From: Oscillospiraceae bacterium
Lineage (GTDB): Bacteria > Bacillota > Clostridia > Oscillospirales > Oscillospiraceae
Length of the DNA: 64,000 nucleotides
NCBI GenBank assembly: GCA_902760845.1
Contig: CACWHX010000002.1
Span: 1-64,000, forward strand
Reading direction: 5' to 3'
In this document: one piece after another, positions 8,145 to 16,764 of the stretch
How positions within the stretch are numbered: position 1 is the first letter of the stretch
Layout: every line of letters begins with the position of its first letter
The notes under the pieces: model-generated
The model's database searches: none
What the model saw: only the letters and a program-made list of their open reading frames with translations
What the model was told of the DNA's origin: nothing
Made by a program: the position numbers and the translations under genes

Positions 8145-9926
8145 ATGACCCAATCCCGTACCCATACCTGCAGCGAGCTGAGACTGGAAAACGCCGGCGA
8201 GCGCGTGCGCATTGCCGGGTGGATGGAAAACGTCCGCGAGGTCGGACAGAATTTCGCGTTCGTCGTCGTCCGCGATTTTTACGGCACGACGCAGGTCGTC
8301 ATCGAGACCGAAGAGATGATGAACATCGTCAAGCCCCTCAACAAGGAATCGACCATCGCCGTGGAAGGCGTGGTGCGCGAGCGCGCGAGCAAAAACCCGA
8401 AGCAGGCGACCGGCGACATCGAGATCGTCCCGGACAAGATCGAGGTGCTCGGCCGCTGCCGGTATAACGAGCTGCCGTTTGAAGTGAACCGCAGCCGCGA
8501 GGCCGACGAGGCGCTGCGGCTGAAATACCGGTATCTCGATCTCCGGAACCCCGCCGTGAAGGAGAACATCCTCCTGCGCTGCAGCGTGGTCGCCGCGCTG
8601 CGGCAGGCCATGATGGACCACGGCTTTCTGGAGATCACGACGCCGATCCTCACGGCCTCCAGCCCGGAGGGGGCGCGGGACTATCTCGTCCCGGCGCGCA
8701 AGCATCCGGGCAGGTTCTACGCGCTGCCGCAGGCGCCGCAGCAGTTCAAGCAGCTGCTGATGACGGCGGGGTTTGACCGCTATTTCCAAATCGCCCCGTG
8801 CTTTCGCGACGAGGACGCGCGCGGCGACCGCAGTCCGGGCGAGTTTTATCAGCTCGACATGGAGATGGCCTTCGCCAATCAGGACGACGTGTTCGCCGTG
8901 CTGGAGGACGTGCTCCCGCCGATCTTCGCGAAATACGGCAGGTATGACATTGCCTCCGAGGCGCCGTTTCGCCGCATCTCGTTCCATGACGCGATGGAAA
9001 CCTACGGCTCGGACAAACCCGATTTGCGCATTGACCTCGTCGTGCAGGACATGACGGCGCTCGTGCAGGGGAGCGAATTTGCCCCCTTTGCCGCGGGCAA
9101 CACCGTCAAGGCCGTCGTTGTGGAAAACTGCGCTCTCGCGCGCAAGGCCATCGACAAGCTCTGCGCCGATGTGGAGGTGCAGACGGGCAGCAAGCCCTAC
9201 TGGTTCCGGGTGGACGAGCAGGGAAGCTTCGTGGGCGGCATCTCGAAATTTCTTGTGGACTGTCACGACGCGATCACCGAAGCGCTCGGCCTGAAGCCGG
9301 GCTGCTTCGTCGGCGTCACGGCGGGAAAGAAGACCGCCGCGCAGAAGGCCGCCGGCGTGCTGCGCAGACTGCTCGGCGCGGCGGCGCCGGGGCACATGGA
9401 CGTCGAGCGCTATGAATTTTGCTGGATCGTCGATTTCCCGATGTATGAGATCGGGGAGGAGTCCGGCGAGCTGGAGTTTTGCCACAATCCGTTTTCCATG
9501 CCGAACGGCGGACTGGAGATTCTCGAGAAGGCCGAGCGCGGCGAGGTCGATCCGCTGGAGATCTACGCATACCAGTACGATCTCGTGTGCAACGGCGTGG
9601 AGCTGAGCTCCGGCGCGGTGCGGAACCACGATCCGGAGATCATGGTCAAGGCGTTCGAGCTGGTGCGGCTCGGCGAGGCGGACGTCAAGGCGAAATTCCC
9701 CGCCATGTACAACGCCTTTTGCTACGGCGCGCCGCCGCACGCGGGCATCGCGCCGGGCGTGGACCGCATGGTCATGCTCCTCGCGGGCGAGGACTCCATC
9801 CGCGAGATCATTCCGTTCCCGATGAATAAGAACGCGCAGGATGTCATGATGGGCGCGCCGGGCGCGGTGGAGCAGCGGCAGCTGGACGAGCTGCACATTG
9901 CCGTTGTCGCGGCGGACGCGGAGTAA
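8145..9926 (+). CDS. aspS: Aspartate--tRNA ligase
   Basis: A 593-residue bacterial-type AspRS. It has an N-terminal OB fold for the anticodon (about 15-105), the class II core beginning RYRYLDLRNP, motif 2 at YFQIAPCFRDEDARGDRSPGEF, and the bacteria-specific GAD insertion domain (about 280-410). Motif 3 is in GIAPGVDRMVMLLAG near the C-terminus. Length and domains are normal. Translated 21 bases after hisS, with an AAGGA box before the ATG. Whether it also charges tRNA-Asn cannot be judged without knowing if the genome has asnS or gatCAB. Confidence 0.94.
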   Translation: MTQSRTHTCSELRLENAGERVRIAGWMENVREVGQNFAFVVVRDFYGTTQVVIETEEMMNIVKPLNKESTIAVEGVVRERASKNPKQATGDIEIVPDKIEVLGRCRYNELPFEVNRSREADEALRLKYRYLDLRNPAVKENILLRCSVVAALRQAMMDHGFLEITTPILTASSPEGARDYLVPARKHPGRFYALPQAPQQFKQLLMTAGFDRYFQIAPCFRDEDARGDRSPGEFYQLDMEMAFANQDDVFAVLEDVLPPIFAKYGRYDIASEAPFRRISFHDAMETYGSDKPDLRIDLVVQDMTALVQGSEFAPFAAGNTVKAVVVENCALARKAIDKLCADVEVQTGSKPYWFRVDEQGSFVGGISKFLVDCHDAITEALGLKPGCFVGVTAGKKTAAQKAAGVLRRLLGAAAPGHMDVERYEFCWIVDFPMYEIGEESGELEFCHNPFSMPNGGLEILEKAERGEVDPLEIYAYQYDLVCNGVELSSGAVRNHDPEIMVKAFELVRLGEADVKAKFPAMYNAFCYGAPPHAGIAPGVDRMVMLLAGEDSIREIIPFPMNKNAQDVMMGAPGAVEQRQLDELHIAVVAADAE

Positions 9927-9937
9927 AACGAGCGCCG

Positions 9938-9958
9938 GGGCGGTCAGATTGACCGCCC
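9938..9958. terminator. Hairpin between aspS and comM
   Basis: A perfect 9-bp stem, GGGCGGTCA and TGACCGCCC, with a 3-base loop. No T run follows on the plus strand, so termination is uncertain. Confidence 0.35.
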
Positions 9959-9986
9959 TGCGCATACAGAGAAGGGGTGAGAGCGG

Positions 9987-11513
9987 ATGCTCTCAAAAAT
10001 CCAATCGCTCGGCTGCCGCGGTATCGGCGGCTACGCGGTGTCCGTGGAGTGCTATGTCTCCAACGGCCTGCCGGGGTTCGACATGGTCGGTCTGCCGGAT
10101 ATGGCCGTCAAGGAGGCGCGCGAGCGCGTGCGCTCCGCCATCAAAAATAACGGCATGAAGTTCCCCGTCAGCCGCATGACGGTGAATCTCGCGCCGGCGG
10201 ATACGCGCAAGGCCGGCACGATCTATGATCTGCCGGTGCTGCTTGGCATCCTCTGCGCCACGGGCGAGCTCAAGCAGCCGCCGGCGACGGCGGCGTTTTT
10301 CGGCGAGCTCAGTCTCGCCGGGGAGGTGCGCGGCGTTCCGGGCGCGCTGCCGATGGCGCTGGCCGCCGTGCGGCTCGGCGTCACGGAGCTTTATGTCCCG
10401 GCGGAGAACGCGGCCGAGGCCGCGTTTGCTGAGGAGCTCACCGTCTATCCCGTGAAGAATGTGGCGCAGCTGATTGCGCACCTGCGCGGGGAGGAGCGCA
10501 TTGCGCCCACCTCCCCGCCGGAGACGGGGCGGCAGGATGTGTTTCCGCTCGATTTCGCGGATGTCAAGGCGCAGGAAAACGTCAAGCGCGCGCTGGAGGT
10601 GGCCGCGGCGGGCGGGCACAATGTGCTGCTCGTCGGCCCGCCGGGCGCGGGCAAGAGCATGCTCGCAAAGCGGCTGCCGTCGATCCTGCCCGCGATGGAC
10701 CGCGGCGAGATGCTCCAGACGACGGAGATTCACTCCGTCATGGGCCTGACCGGCGGCGAGCACCCCGTCGTGACGCAGCGGCCGTTTCGCGCGCCGCATC
10801 ACACGGTGTCCTACGTGGCGATGGCCGGCGGCGGCACAAATCTAAAGCCGGGCGAAATGAGTCTCGCGCACAACGGGATTCTGTTTCTGGACGAGCTGCC
10901 GGAGTTTGCCCGCGAGGTGCTTGAGACGATGCGCCAGCCGCTGGAGGACGGGTGCGTCACGATCTCGCGCGCGGCCGGCTCCGTGACGTATCCGAGCCGG
11001 TTTATGCTCGTGTGCGCCATGAATCCCTGCAAGTGCGGGTGGTATGGTCATCCCTCCGGCCGGTGTCGGTGCTCGGAGGCGGACGTGCGGCGCTATCACG
11101 CGCGCATTTCCGGCCCGCTGCTCGACCGCATGGATCTCATCGTGGAGGTGCCGGCGCTGGAATTTGAGGCGCTGAAGGGAAAGCCCTCCGGGGAGTCGTC
11201 GGCGGCGGTCCGCGCGCGGGTGGATGCGGCGCGCGCCGTGCAGCGCGCGCGCTTCGGCGCGGACGGGCCGGAATCCAATGCGCACATGGGGCCGCGTGAG
11301 CTGACGGAGTGCTGCCGCCTCTCGCCGGCGTGCGAGACGCTGATGCGCGGGGCATTCGACCGCATGGGACTGACCGCGCGCAGCTACGACCGCATCCTGC
11401 GCGTCGCGCGGACCATCGCCGATCTGGAGGGAGCGGCGGAGATCGGCCCCACGCATCTCGCGGAGGCGATCCAGTACCGGACGTATGATTTGAACGCCGG
11501 GCTTGACGGTTGA
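9987..11513 (+). CDS. YifB/ComM family Mg-chelatase-like AAA ATPase
   Basis: A 508-residue protein. The N-terminal Lon-protease-like fold (about 1-165, starting MLSKIQSLGCRGIGGYAVSV) is followed by a Mg-chelatase type AAA+ domain. Walker A is GPPGAGKSM (about residue 217), the Walker B region is ILFLDELPEF, and a cysteine group follows in CAMNPCKCGWYG. ComM of other bacteria is a hexameric branch-migration helicase in natural transformation; many carriers are not known to be competent. A comEA-like gene occurs 7 kb downstream. GAAGGGGTGAGAG precedes the ATG. Confidence 0.9.
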   Translation: MLSKIQSLGCRGIGGYAVSVECYVSNGLPGFDMVGLPDMAVKEARERVRSAIKNNGMKFPVSRMTVNLAPADTRKAGTIYDLPVLLGILCATGELKQPPATAAFFGELSLAGEVRGVPGALPMALAAVRLGVTELYVPAENAAEAAFAEELTVYPVKNVAQLIAHLRGEERIAPTSPPETGRQDVFPLDFADVKAQENVKRALEVAAAGGHNVLLVGPPGAGKSMLAKRLPSILPAMDRGEMLQTTEIHSVMGLTGGEHPVVTQRPFRAPHHTVSYVAMAGGGTNLKPGEMSLAHNGILFLDELPEFAREVLETMRQPLEDGCVTISRAAGSVTYPSRFMLVCAMNPCKCGWYGHPSGRCRCSEADVRRYHARISGPLLDRMDLIVEVPALEFEALKGKPSGESSAAVRARVDAARAVQRARFGADGPESNAHMGPRELTECCRLSPACETLMRGAFDRMGLTARSYDRILRVARTIADLEGAAEIGPTHLAEAIQYRTYDLNAGLDG

Positions 11514-11564
11514 CAGGGCGCGCGGGAAAATGCTATCATCATGCTTCGGAAAGAGGGGGTTGCT

Positions 11565-11912
11565 GTGAATAACAATCAATGGTATTCCGACCGGCCGGGC
11601 GGCGGCCGGCCGCAGGGCGAGCAGCCCGGCAGAAGCGACGCCGTCACGAGCCTGGTTCTCGGTGTCGCGTCGCTGCTGCTCTGGTGCTTTGGCTATACGG
11701 CCATCGGGTCGGTCGTGCTGGGCATCATCGGGCTTGTTTACGCGAGAAAGGCACGCGAGGCGGGATTTGAGGGCAGCCTCCGCACGGCGGGGCACGTCTG
11801 CTCGCTGATCGGGCTGATCGGCGGCTGCTTCGTGCTGCTGATGCTCGTCCTCTTCGGCGCGGCGATCATCGCGCTGCTGTCCGGGATGTTTGGACATTTC
11901 ATGTACTTTTAA
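11565..11912 (+). CDS. Small DUF4190-like membrane protein
   Basis: A 115-residue protein with a Gly/Pro/Asn-rich polar N-terminus and two hydrophobic segments (about 27-55 and 73-110). A short charged YARKAREAGFEGSLRTAG loop joins them. This is the layout of DUF4190-type proteins, whose function is unknown. The GTG at 11565 is preferred over the ATG at 11541 because AAAGAGGGGG lies 6-12 bases before it. It sits alone between comM and thiI, with 16 bases to thiI. Confidence 0.6.
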   Translation: MNNNQWYSDRPGGGRPQGEQPGRSDAVTSLVLGVASLLLWCFGYTAIGSVVLGIIGLVYARKAREAGFEGSLRTAGHVCSLIGLIGGCFVLLMLVLFGAAIIALLSGMFGHFMYF

Positions 11913-11928
11913 TTAAGGAAAATCAGCC

Positions 11929-13110
11929 ATGAACGATATTTTGCTCCTGAAGCCCGGAGAGGTCTTTCTCAAGGGGCTGAACAAGCGTTATTTTGAAGAA
12001 AAGCTCATGAACAACCTCCGCCGGCGGCTGAAGCACGTCGGGCACTTTCAGGTGTCGTGTCGGCAGTCCACGTTCTATGTGGAGCCGACGGACGAGAAGG
12101 CCGAGCTGGACGCGGCGCTGCGCGCGGCGCGGCAGGTGTTCGGCTTTGCCACCGTCACGCGCGCGGCCGCGTGCGAAAAGGATGCCGACGCCATTGCGCG
12201 CCTCGCCATCGACTACCTGCGCGACACGATGCAGTCCGTCAAAACCTTCAAGGTGGAGACGAAGCGGTCGGACAAGCGCTTTCCGATGACCAGCATCGCG
12301 CTGTCGCAGTACGTCGGCGGCCGGCTCGCGGAGGCGTATCCCAACGCGCGGGCGCAGATGCACGACCCGGAGCTGACCGTGCACCTGGAGGTGCGGGAGC
12401 TTGCGGCCTACGTCCACGCGGCGCCGGTGCCCGGCGCGGGCGGGATGCCCGTCGGCTCGAACGGCAGCGCCGTGACGCTTCTCTCCGGCGGGATCGACAG
12501 CCCCGTCTCCTCCTATCTGATCGCCAAGCGCGGCGTGCGCCTGGTGCCGGTGCACTTTTTCTCCTTTCCGTACACATCGGAGCTGGCAAAGCAGAAGGTC
12601 ATCGACCTTGCGAAGCTGCTCGAGCCGTACACGGGACGCATGACGCTGCAGATCGTCCCCTTCACGCACATTCAGGAGGAGATTCGCCGCTGCTGCCCGG
12701 AGGCGTATTTCACGCTGATTATGCGCCGGTTTATGATGCGCATCGCGGCGGACATTGCCGCGCATAATGACTGCAAGGCCATCGTCACGGGAGAAAATCT
12801 CGGCCAGGTGGCGAGCCAGACGATGGAGGCCATGGCCTCCACGCAGGCGGTGCTGGACCAGCTTCCGGTGCTGCAGCCGCTAGTCGGCATGGACAAAACG
12901 GATATCATCGCGCTCGCGCGGAAGATCGGCACGTTTGAGACCTCGATCCTCCCCTATGAGGATTGCTGCACGGTGTTCACGCCGCGCCACCCCAAGACGC
13001 ATCCGACCGTTGCCGAGGTGGCGGAGGCCGAAGCGGTGATGGACATTGACGGCCTGGTGCAGGAGGCCGTCGCGGGAATCGAAAGGATCAGGATCGGATA
13101 TGAATGCTGA
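11929..13110 (+). CDS. thiI: tRNA 4-thiouridine synthase ThiI
   Basis: A 393-residue protein with an N-terminal ferredoxin-like plus THUMP domain (about 1-165) and a PP-loop ATP pyrophosphatase domain with SGGIDSPV (about 186-193). It uses sulfur from a cysteine desulfurase to make s4U8 in tRNA, and in some bacteria feeds thiazole synthesis. There is no C-terminal rhodanese domain, as is usual in Firmicutes. Its last 11 bases overlap cinA, implying coupling. Confidence 0.92.
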   Translation: MNDILLLKPGEVFLKGLNKRYFEEKLMNNLRRRLKHVGHFQVSCRQSTFYVEPTDEKAELDAALRAARQVFGFATVTRAAACEKDADAIARLAIDYLRDTMQSVKTFKVETKRSDKRFPMTSIALSQYVGGRLAEAYPNARAQMHDPELTVHLEVRELAAYVHAAPVPGAGGMPVGSNGSAVTLLSGGIDSPVSSYLIAKRGVRLVPVHFFSFPYTSELAKQKVIDLAKLLEPYTGRMTLQIVPFTHIQEEIRRCCPEAYFTLIMRRFMMRIAADIAAHNDCKAIVTGENLGQVASQTMEAMASTQAVLDQLPVLQPLVGMDKTDIIALARKIGTFETSILPYEDCCTVFTPRHPKTHPTVAEVAEAEAVMDIDGLVQEAVAGIERIRIGYEC

Positions 13111-14359
13111 GATTATTTCGGTCGGCACCGAGCTGCTGCTCGGCGAGACCATCAACACCGACGCCGCCGCCGTGGCGCAGCTGCTGTCGGAATTTGGAAT
13201 CAACGTCTATTGGCAGACCGTCGTGGGCGACAATCGCGCGCGGCTGGAGCACGCCGTGCAGGTGGCGCGCGAGCGGTCGGACATCATCATCACGACCGGC
13301 GGGCTCGGCCCCACGTGCGACGATCTCACAAAGGAGGTCGTGGCCGGCGCGTTTGGGCGGAAGCTCGTGCTGAACAGGGAGGAGGAGGCGCGCCTGCGCG
13401 GCCTGTACGCCGAGCGCAACAGCTATATGACGGAAAATCACCTCCAGCAGGTCTACCTGCCGGAGGGGTGCACCGTGCTCGTGAACGACTGGGGCACCGC
13501 CCCGGGCTGCGCGTTCGAGGCCGACGGCTGCCTGGTCATCCTGCTGCCCGGCCCGCCGATGGAATGCGGCCCGCTGCTGGAGCACCGCGTCCGCCCGCTG
13601 CTGGAGGCGCGCAGCGACAGTCTCATCCTCTCGCACAGCGTGAAGATTTTCGGCATCGGCGAGGGGACGATGGAATATCGCCTGCGCGACCTGATGAACG
13701 AGATGACGAATCCGACGCTCGCGCCCTATGCCAAGGAGGGCGAGTGTCTTGTGCGCATCACGGCCAAGGCGCACACCGTGCAGGAGGCCGAGGATATGAT
13801 CGCCCCGTGGATCGAGCGCGTGCGGCAGGAGGTGGGCGAATTCGCCTACGGCGTGGACACGGAAAACATCCAGACCTGCGCGATGGAGCTGCTGATGCAG
13901 AGCGGCAGGACCATTTCCGTGGCCGAAAGCTGCACGGGCGGGCTCGTGGGCGATTTGATGACGAACGTGCCGGGCGCGTCGAGCGTGTTCCGCGGCGGTG
14001 TCATCGCCTATACCGACGAGATGAAGCGGCAGCTGCTGGGCGTGGACGCCGCCGTGCTCGCGGAGCATGGCGCGGTCAGCCGCGAGACGGCCATTCAGAT
14101 GGCGGAGCGGGCAAGGCGGCTTCTGGATACCGATCTCGCGCTCAGCGTCACGGGCCTCGCCGGGCCGGGAGACGACGGCGTGCACACCGTCGGCACGGTG
14201 TTCGTCGCGCTCGCGGCGCCGGAGGGGACGTACGTCCGCCGGCTGTATAAGGACAAGTGGGGGCGCGAACGCATCAAGCACGCCGCGGCCAACCATGCGT
14301 TTGACATGCTGCGGCGGTATCTCACGGACCTGCCGGTGGAATATGACGAAGTCTGCTGA
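13100..14359 (+). CDS. cinA: CinA family protein (competence/damage-inducible)
   Basis: A 419-residue protein with an N-terminal molybdopterin-binding-like domain (MNAEIISVGTELLLGE, TGGLGPTCDDLT). The C-terminal CinA domain starts about residue 255 (SVAESCTGGLVGDLMTNVPGASSVFRGGVIAY) and resembles NMN deamidase PncC. The C-terminal domain in relatives hydrolyses NMN to nicotinate mononucleotide, the N-terminal one ADP-ribose. The ATG at 13100 lies inside thiI, after AAAGGATCAGGA. Confidence 0.92.
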   Translation: MNAEIISVGTELLLGETINTDAAAVAQLLSEFGINVYWQTVVGDNRARLEHAVQVARERSDIIITTGGLGPTCDDLTKEVVAGAFGRKLVLNREEEARLRGLYAERNSYMTENHLQQVYLPEGCTVLVNDWGTAPGCAFEADGCLVILLPGPPMECGPLLEHRVRPLLEARSDSLILSHSVKIFGIGEGTMEYRLRDLMNEMTNPTLAPYAKEGECLVRITAKAHTVQEAEDMIAPWIERVRQEVGEFAYGVDTENIQTCAMELLMQSGRTISVAESCTGGLVGDLMTNVPGASSVFRGGVIAYTDEMKRQLLGVDAAVLAEHGAVSRETAIQMAERARRLLDTDLALSVTGLAGPGDDGVHTVGTVFVALAAPEGTYVRRLYKDKWGRERIKHAAANHAFDMLRRYLTDLPVEYDEVC

Positions 14360-14398
14360 AGCGGCCAAATCGGATGAAGGAAGAAGGGAGGGACGGCT

Positions 14399-15178
14399 AT
14401 GGAGCGCGGTGCGCTGCCCATTGCGGTGTTTGATTCCGGTCTCGGCGGCATCAGCGTGCTGCGGGAGCTTGTGCGCCTGATGCCGGAGGAGGACTATCTC
14501 TATTTCGGCGACTCGGCCAACGCCCCTTACGGGACGCGACCGGTGGAGCGCGTCCGCGCGCTGACGTTGGAGACGATCAGCCGGCTCTATGACCGCGGGA
14601 TCAAAGCGGCGGTCATCGCCTGCAACACGGCGACGAGCGCGGCCATCACGCAGCTGCGCGCGCGGTTTGCGGACATTCCGGTCATCGGCATGGAGCCCGC
14701 GCTCAAGCCGGCGGTACTGGAGCATCCGGGCGGCTGCGTCCTCGTGCTGGCGACGCCGCTGACGCTGCGGGAGGAGAAATTCTCCCGCCTGCTGGAGCAC
14801 TATGAGACCATGGCGGAGATCGTCCGGCTGCCGTGCCCGGAGCTGGTGGAGTTCGTTGAGGCGGGCGCGCTGGACACGCCGGAGCTGCTGGCGTATCTGC
14901 GCGCGCGGCTGGGGCCATATCGCGGCCGGGCGTCGGCCGTGGTGCTGGGCTGCACGCATTTTCCGTTCCTGCGCGGCGCGATCCGCGCGGTGCTGGGTGA
15001 AGAGGCCGCGCTCTACGACGGCGGCGCGGGCGCCGCGCGCGAAACGCAGCGGCGGCTGGCCGCGCAGGGTCTGCGCACGACCCATACCGGACGCGGGCAC
15101 GTGCAGTTGGAAAACAGCCGGAACAGCTCGGCGGAGCTTGCGCTGTGCGAGCGGCTGCTCGCGCTGCGCGAAACCTGA
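14399..15178 (+). CDS. murI: Glutamate racemase
   Basis: A 259-residue cofactor-independent racemase making D-glutamate for peptidoglycan. It has both catalytic cysteine motifs, ACNTATSAA (about residue 73) and GCTHFPFL (about 184), and the N-terminal IAVFDSGLGGISVLREL. GAAGGGAGGG precedes the ATG. The gap to cinA is 39 bases, and a strong terminator follows, so it ends the housekeeping run. Confidence 0.94.
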   Translation: MERGALPIAVFDSGLGGISVLRELVRLMPEEDYLYFGDSANAPYGTRPVERVRALTLETISRLYDRGIKAAVIACNTATSAAITQLRARFADIPVIGMEPALKPAVLEHPGGCVLVLATPLTLREEKFSRLLEHYETMAEIVRLPCPELVEFVEAGALDTPELLAYLRARLGPYRGRASAVVLGCTHFPFLRGAIRAVLGEEAALYDGGAGAARETQRRLAAQGLRTTHTGRGHVQLENSRNSSAELALCERLLALRET

Positions 15179-15199
15179 TCTATTAGACCCATCCAATTG

Positions 15200-15230
15200 C
15201 CGCCCTGGAGAGGGCGGTAATCGTTTTTCT
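15200..15230 (+). terminator. Rho-independent terminator after murI
   Basis: Stem CCGCCCT and AGGGCGG with a GGAG loop, followed by TAATCGTTTTTCTTT. Confidence 0.75.
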
Positions 15231-15236
15231 TTAAGT

Positions 15237-15258
15237 TTACGTAATATATATTATGTAA
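15237..15258. promoter_or_regulatory. Near-perfect 22-bp AT-rich palindrome
   Basis: TTACGTAATAT is followed directly by ATTATGTAA arms with a single mismatch. It stands in the 265-bp gap before the SLH protein, about 125 bases upstream of its -35. It could be a distal operator or a remnant; no regulator is obvious. Confidence 0.3.
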
Positions 15259-15382
15259 TCCTTTCGAACATAAAACGATCACAAACCCTTGAGCTCCCGG
15301 CACGAGGTTCACAAAAATTCACAAAAAATCCAATGCGTGTTTGTAAAGATTACAAAAAAGAAACAAAATCTTAAAATAAAGG

Positions 15383-15411
15383 TTGTCATAACACGGAAAC
15401 AATGCTATAAT
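15383..15411 (+). promoter_or_regulatory. Strong promoter of the SLH protein gene
   Basis: TTGTCA (15383-15388), 17 bases, TATAAT (15406-15411), with TGC directly before the -10 (extended -10). The ATG is 33 bases beyond the -10. AGAGG precedes the start codon. Confidence 0.8.
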
Positions 15412-15443
15412 GCACAGGTCGATAGGACACCAAGAGGTAAACC

Positions 15444-16697
15444 ATGAAGAAACGTTTTCTCGGATGGATACTGGCCCTGGCGCTGCTTGTGGGGGTCCTC
15501 CCACAGCTGTTCCTCGGGGCGGCCGCTGCGCAGACGCTGCCCGCGGCCCCGAATGCGAGTCTCCGCTATGAGGAGTGCGCCGATGTCAGCGTCGGCACGA
15601 TCCGCTATGTTGCGCAGCTTGGGATCTCCCCATATTTTTATAACAGCTACTGGGGACCCTTTGCCGACAGCGCCGGCCATGAGTGCTTCACCTCCAGCAT
15701 TTCCATGGCGCTTTCCTACATCGGCGTGAACGCCACGCCCGTGGCGCTGGGGAACTACTGGCTGTCTCGCGGCTACACGGGTAACCCCTTTGCCACGACG
15801 CCGCGCGATCTGGAGGCGTTCGGCGTCGTGTTCGCCGAATGTCCGCTCGACGAGGCGATGGCGAACTATCGAAACGGCGGCGGCAAATACAGCCCGCCGA
15901 TCCTTCACCTGAATTCCTACTCCGCCAGCGGACACTACGTGGTGCTTGCGGGGCAGAGCAGCGACGGTACTTACCTTGTGGTCGATCCGGCGGTGGAAAC
16001 CGTCTGGCCGCTCACGGTCTCGGGCAGTGTGGTCAGCTATGAAAAGGACGGCTCCGCGCGCAGCGAGACCATCGGGAACGTGGCCCAGTTTTACAATCCG
16101 AACGCGGCCGCGCGCGCGCTCCATCGGGACGGCTCGATCTGCCCGGCCGGCGCCTTTATCGACATTCCGGACGAAACCGCCTGGTCGCACGCGGGCATTG
16201 ACTACTGCGCGGAAAACGGCCTGATGCTGGGCGTGGACAGTACGCATTTTAATCCGAGCGCGCACATGACCCGCGCCATGCTCGTGACGGTGCTCTACCG
16301 CGTGGCGGGCAGCCCGGACGTCTCTAAGGAAAAGACCCCGTTTCGGGACATTCGGGCCGACTGGTACCGGGATGCGGTCACGTGGGCGTATCAGCTCGGC
16401 GTGACCTCCGGCGTGAGCGGCACGACCTTTGCGCCGGACGCGACCATCACGCGCGAGCAGCTCGTCACGATGCTTTTCCGCTATCACCTGATTTTTGGCG
16501 GCACGGTGGGGACGCTTCCGCCGCTGACGGGATACACCGACGCGGCCAGGGTGTCCGACTGGGCCGAGACGGCGATCCGCTGGGCGGTGAGCGAGGGGAT
16601 CATCAACGGCGTTTCGAGCACGACGCTCCAGCCGGGCGGCAGCGCCAAGCGCGACCAGATCGCAACCATTCTGATGCGCTATCAGACCGGACAGTAA
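15444..16697 (+). CDS. Secreted C39-like peptidase with three SLH domains
   Basis: A 417-residue protein with a signal peptide (MKKRFLGWILALALLVGVLP, cleavage near AAAA-Q about 29). A papain-like C39 domain follows (about 45-225): candidate catalytic Cys in GHECFTSSISMAL (about residue 76), His in SASGHYVVLAGQ (about 157), Asp in LVVDPA. Three S-layer homology repeats fill the C-terminus (about 230-417; FIDIPDETAWSHAGIDYCAENG, FRDIRADWYRDAVTWAYQLG, YTDAARVSDWAETAIRWAVSEG). SLH domains bind pyruvylated wall polymers, so it is likely a cell-surface hydrolase. Its substrate is unknown. It has its own strong promoter and a terminator on each side. Confidence 0.8.
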   Translation: MKKRFLGWILALALLVGVLPQLFLGAAAAQTLPAAPNASLRYEECADVSVGTIRYVAQLGISPYFYNSYWGPFADSAGHECFTSSISMALSYIGVNATPVALGNYWLSRGYTGNPFATTPRDLEAFGVVFAECPLDEAMANYRNGGGKYSPPILHLNSYSASGHYVVLAGQSSDGTYLVVDPAVETVWPLTVSGSVVSYEKDGSARSETIGNVAQFYNPNAAARALHRDGSICPAGAFIDIPDETAWSHAGIDYCAENGLMLGVDSTHFNPSAHMTRAMLVTVLYRVAGSPDVSKEKTPFRDIRADWYRDAVTWAYQLGVTSGVSGTTFAPDATITREQLVTMLFRYHLIFGGTVGTLPPLTGYTDAARVSDWAETAIRWAVSEGIINGVSSTTLQPGGSAKRDQIATILMRYQTGQ

Positions 16698-16714
16698 ATT
16701 ACAGATATGCTTGC

Positions 16715-16751
16715 AGCGCCATATCCGAAGGCTCGGATATGGCGCTGTTTT
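16715..16751. terminator. Bidirectional terminator
   Basis: A perfect 14-bp stem (AGCGCCATATCCGA and its complement) with an AGGC loop and GTTTT on the plus strand. It lies between the converging SLH gene and D,D-carboxypeptidase gene. Confidence 0.8.
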
Positions 16752-16764
16752 ATGGGGGTGCTGG

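Noticed and set aside
15290-15360. Small repeats TTCACAAAAA (twice) and TTTGTAA/TTACAAA dyad before the SLH gene
   Set aside because: AT-rich, short and common by chance; no regulator or conserved spacing to the promoter could be shown.
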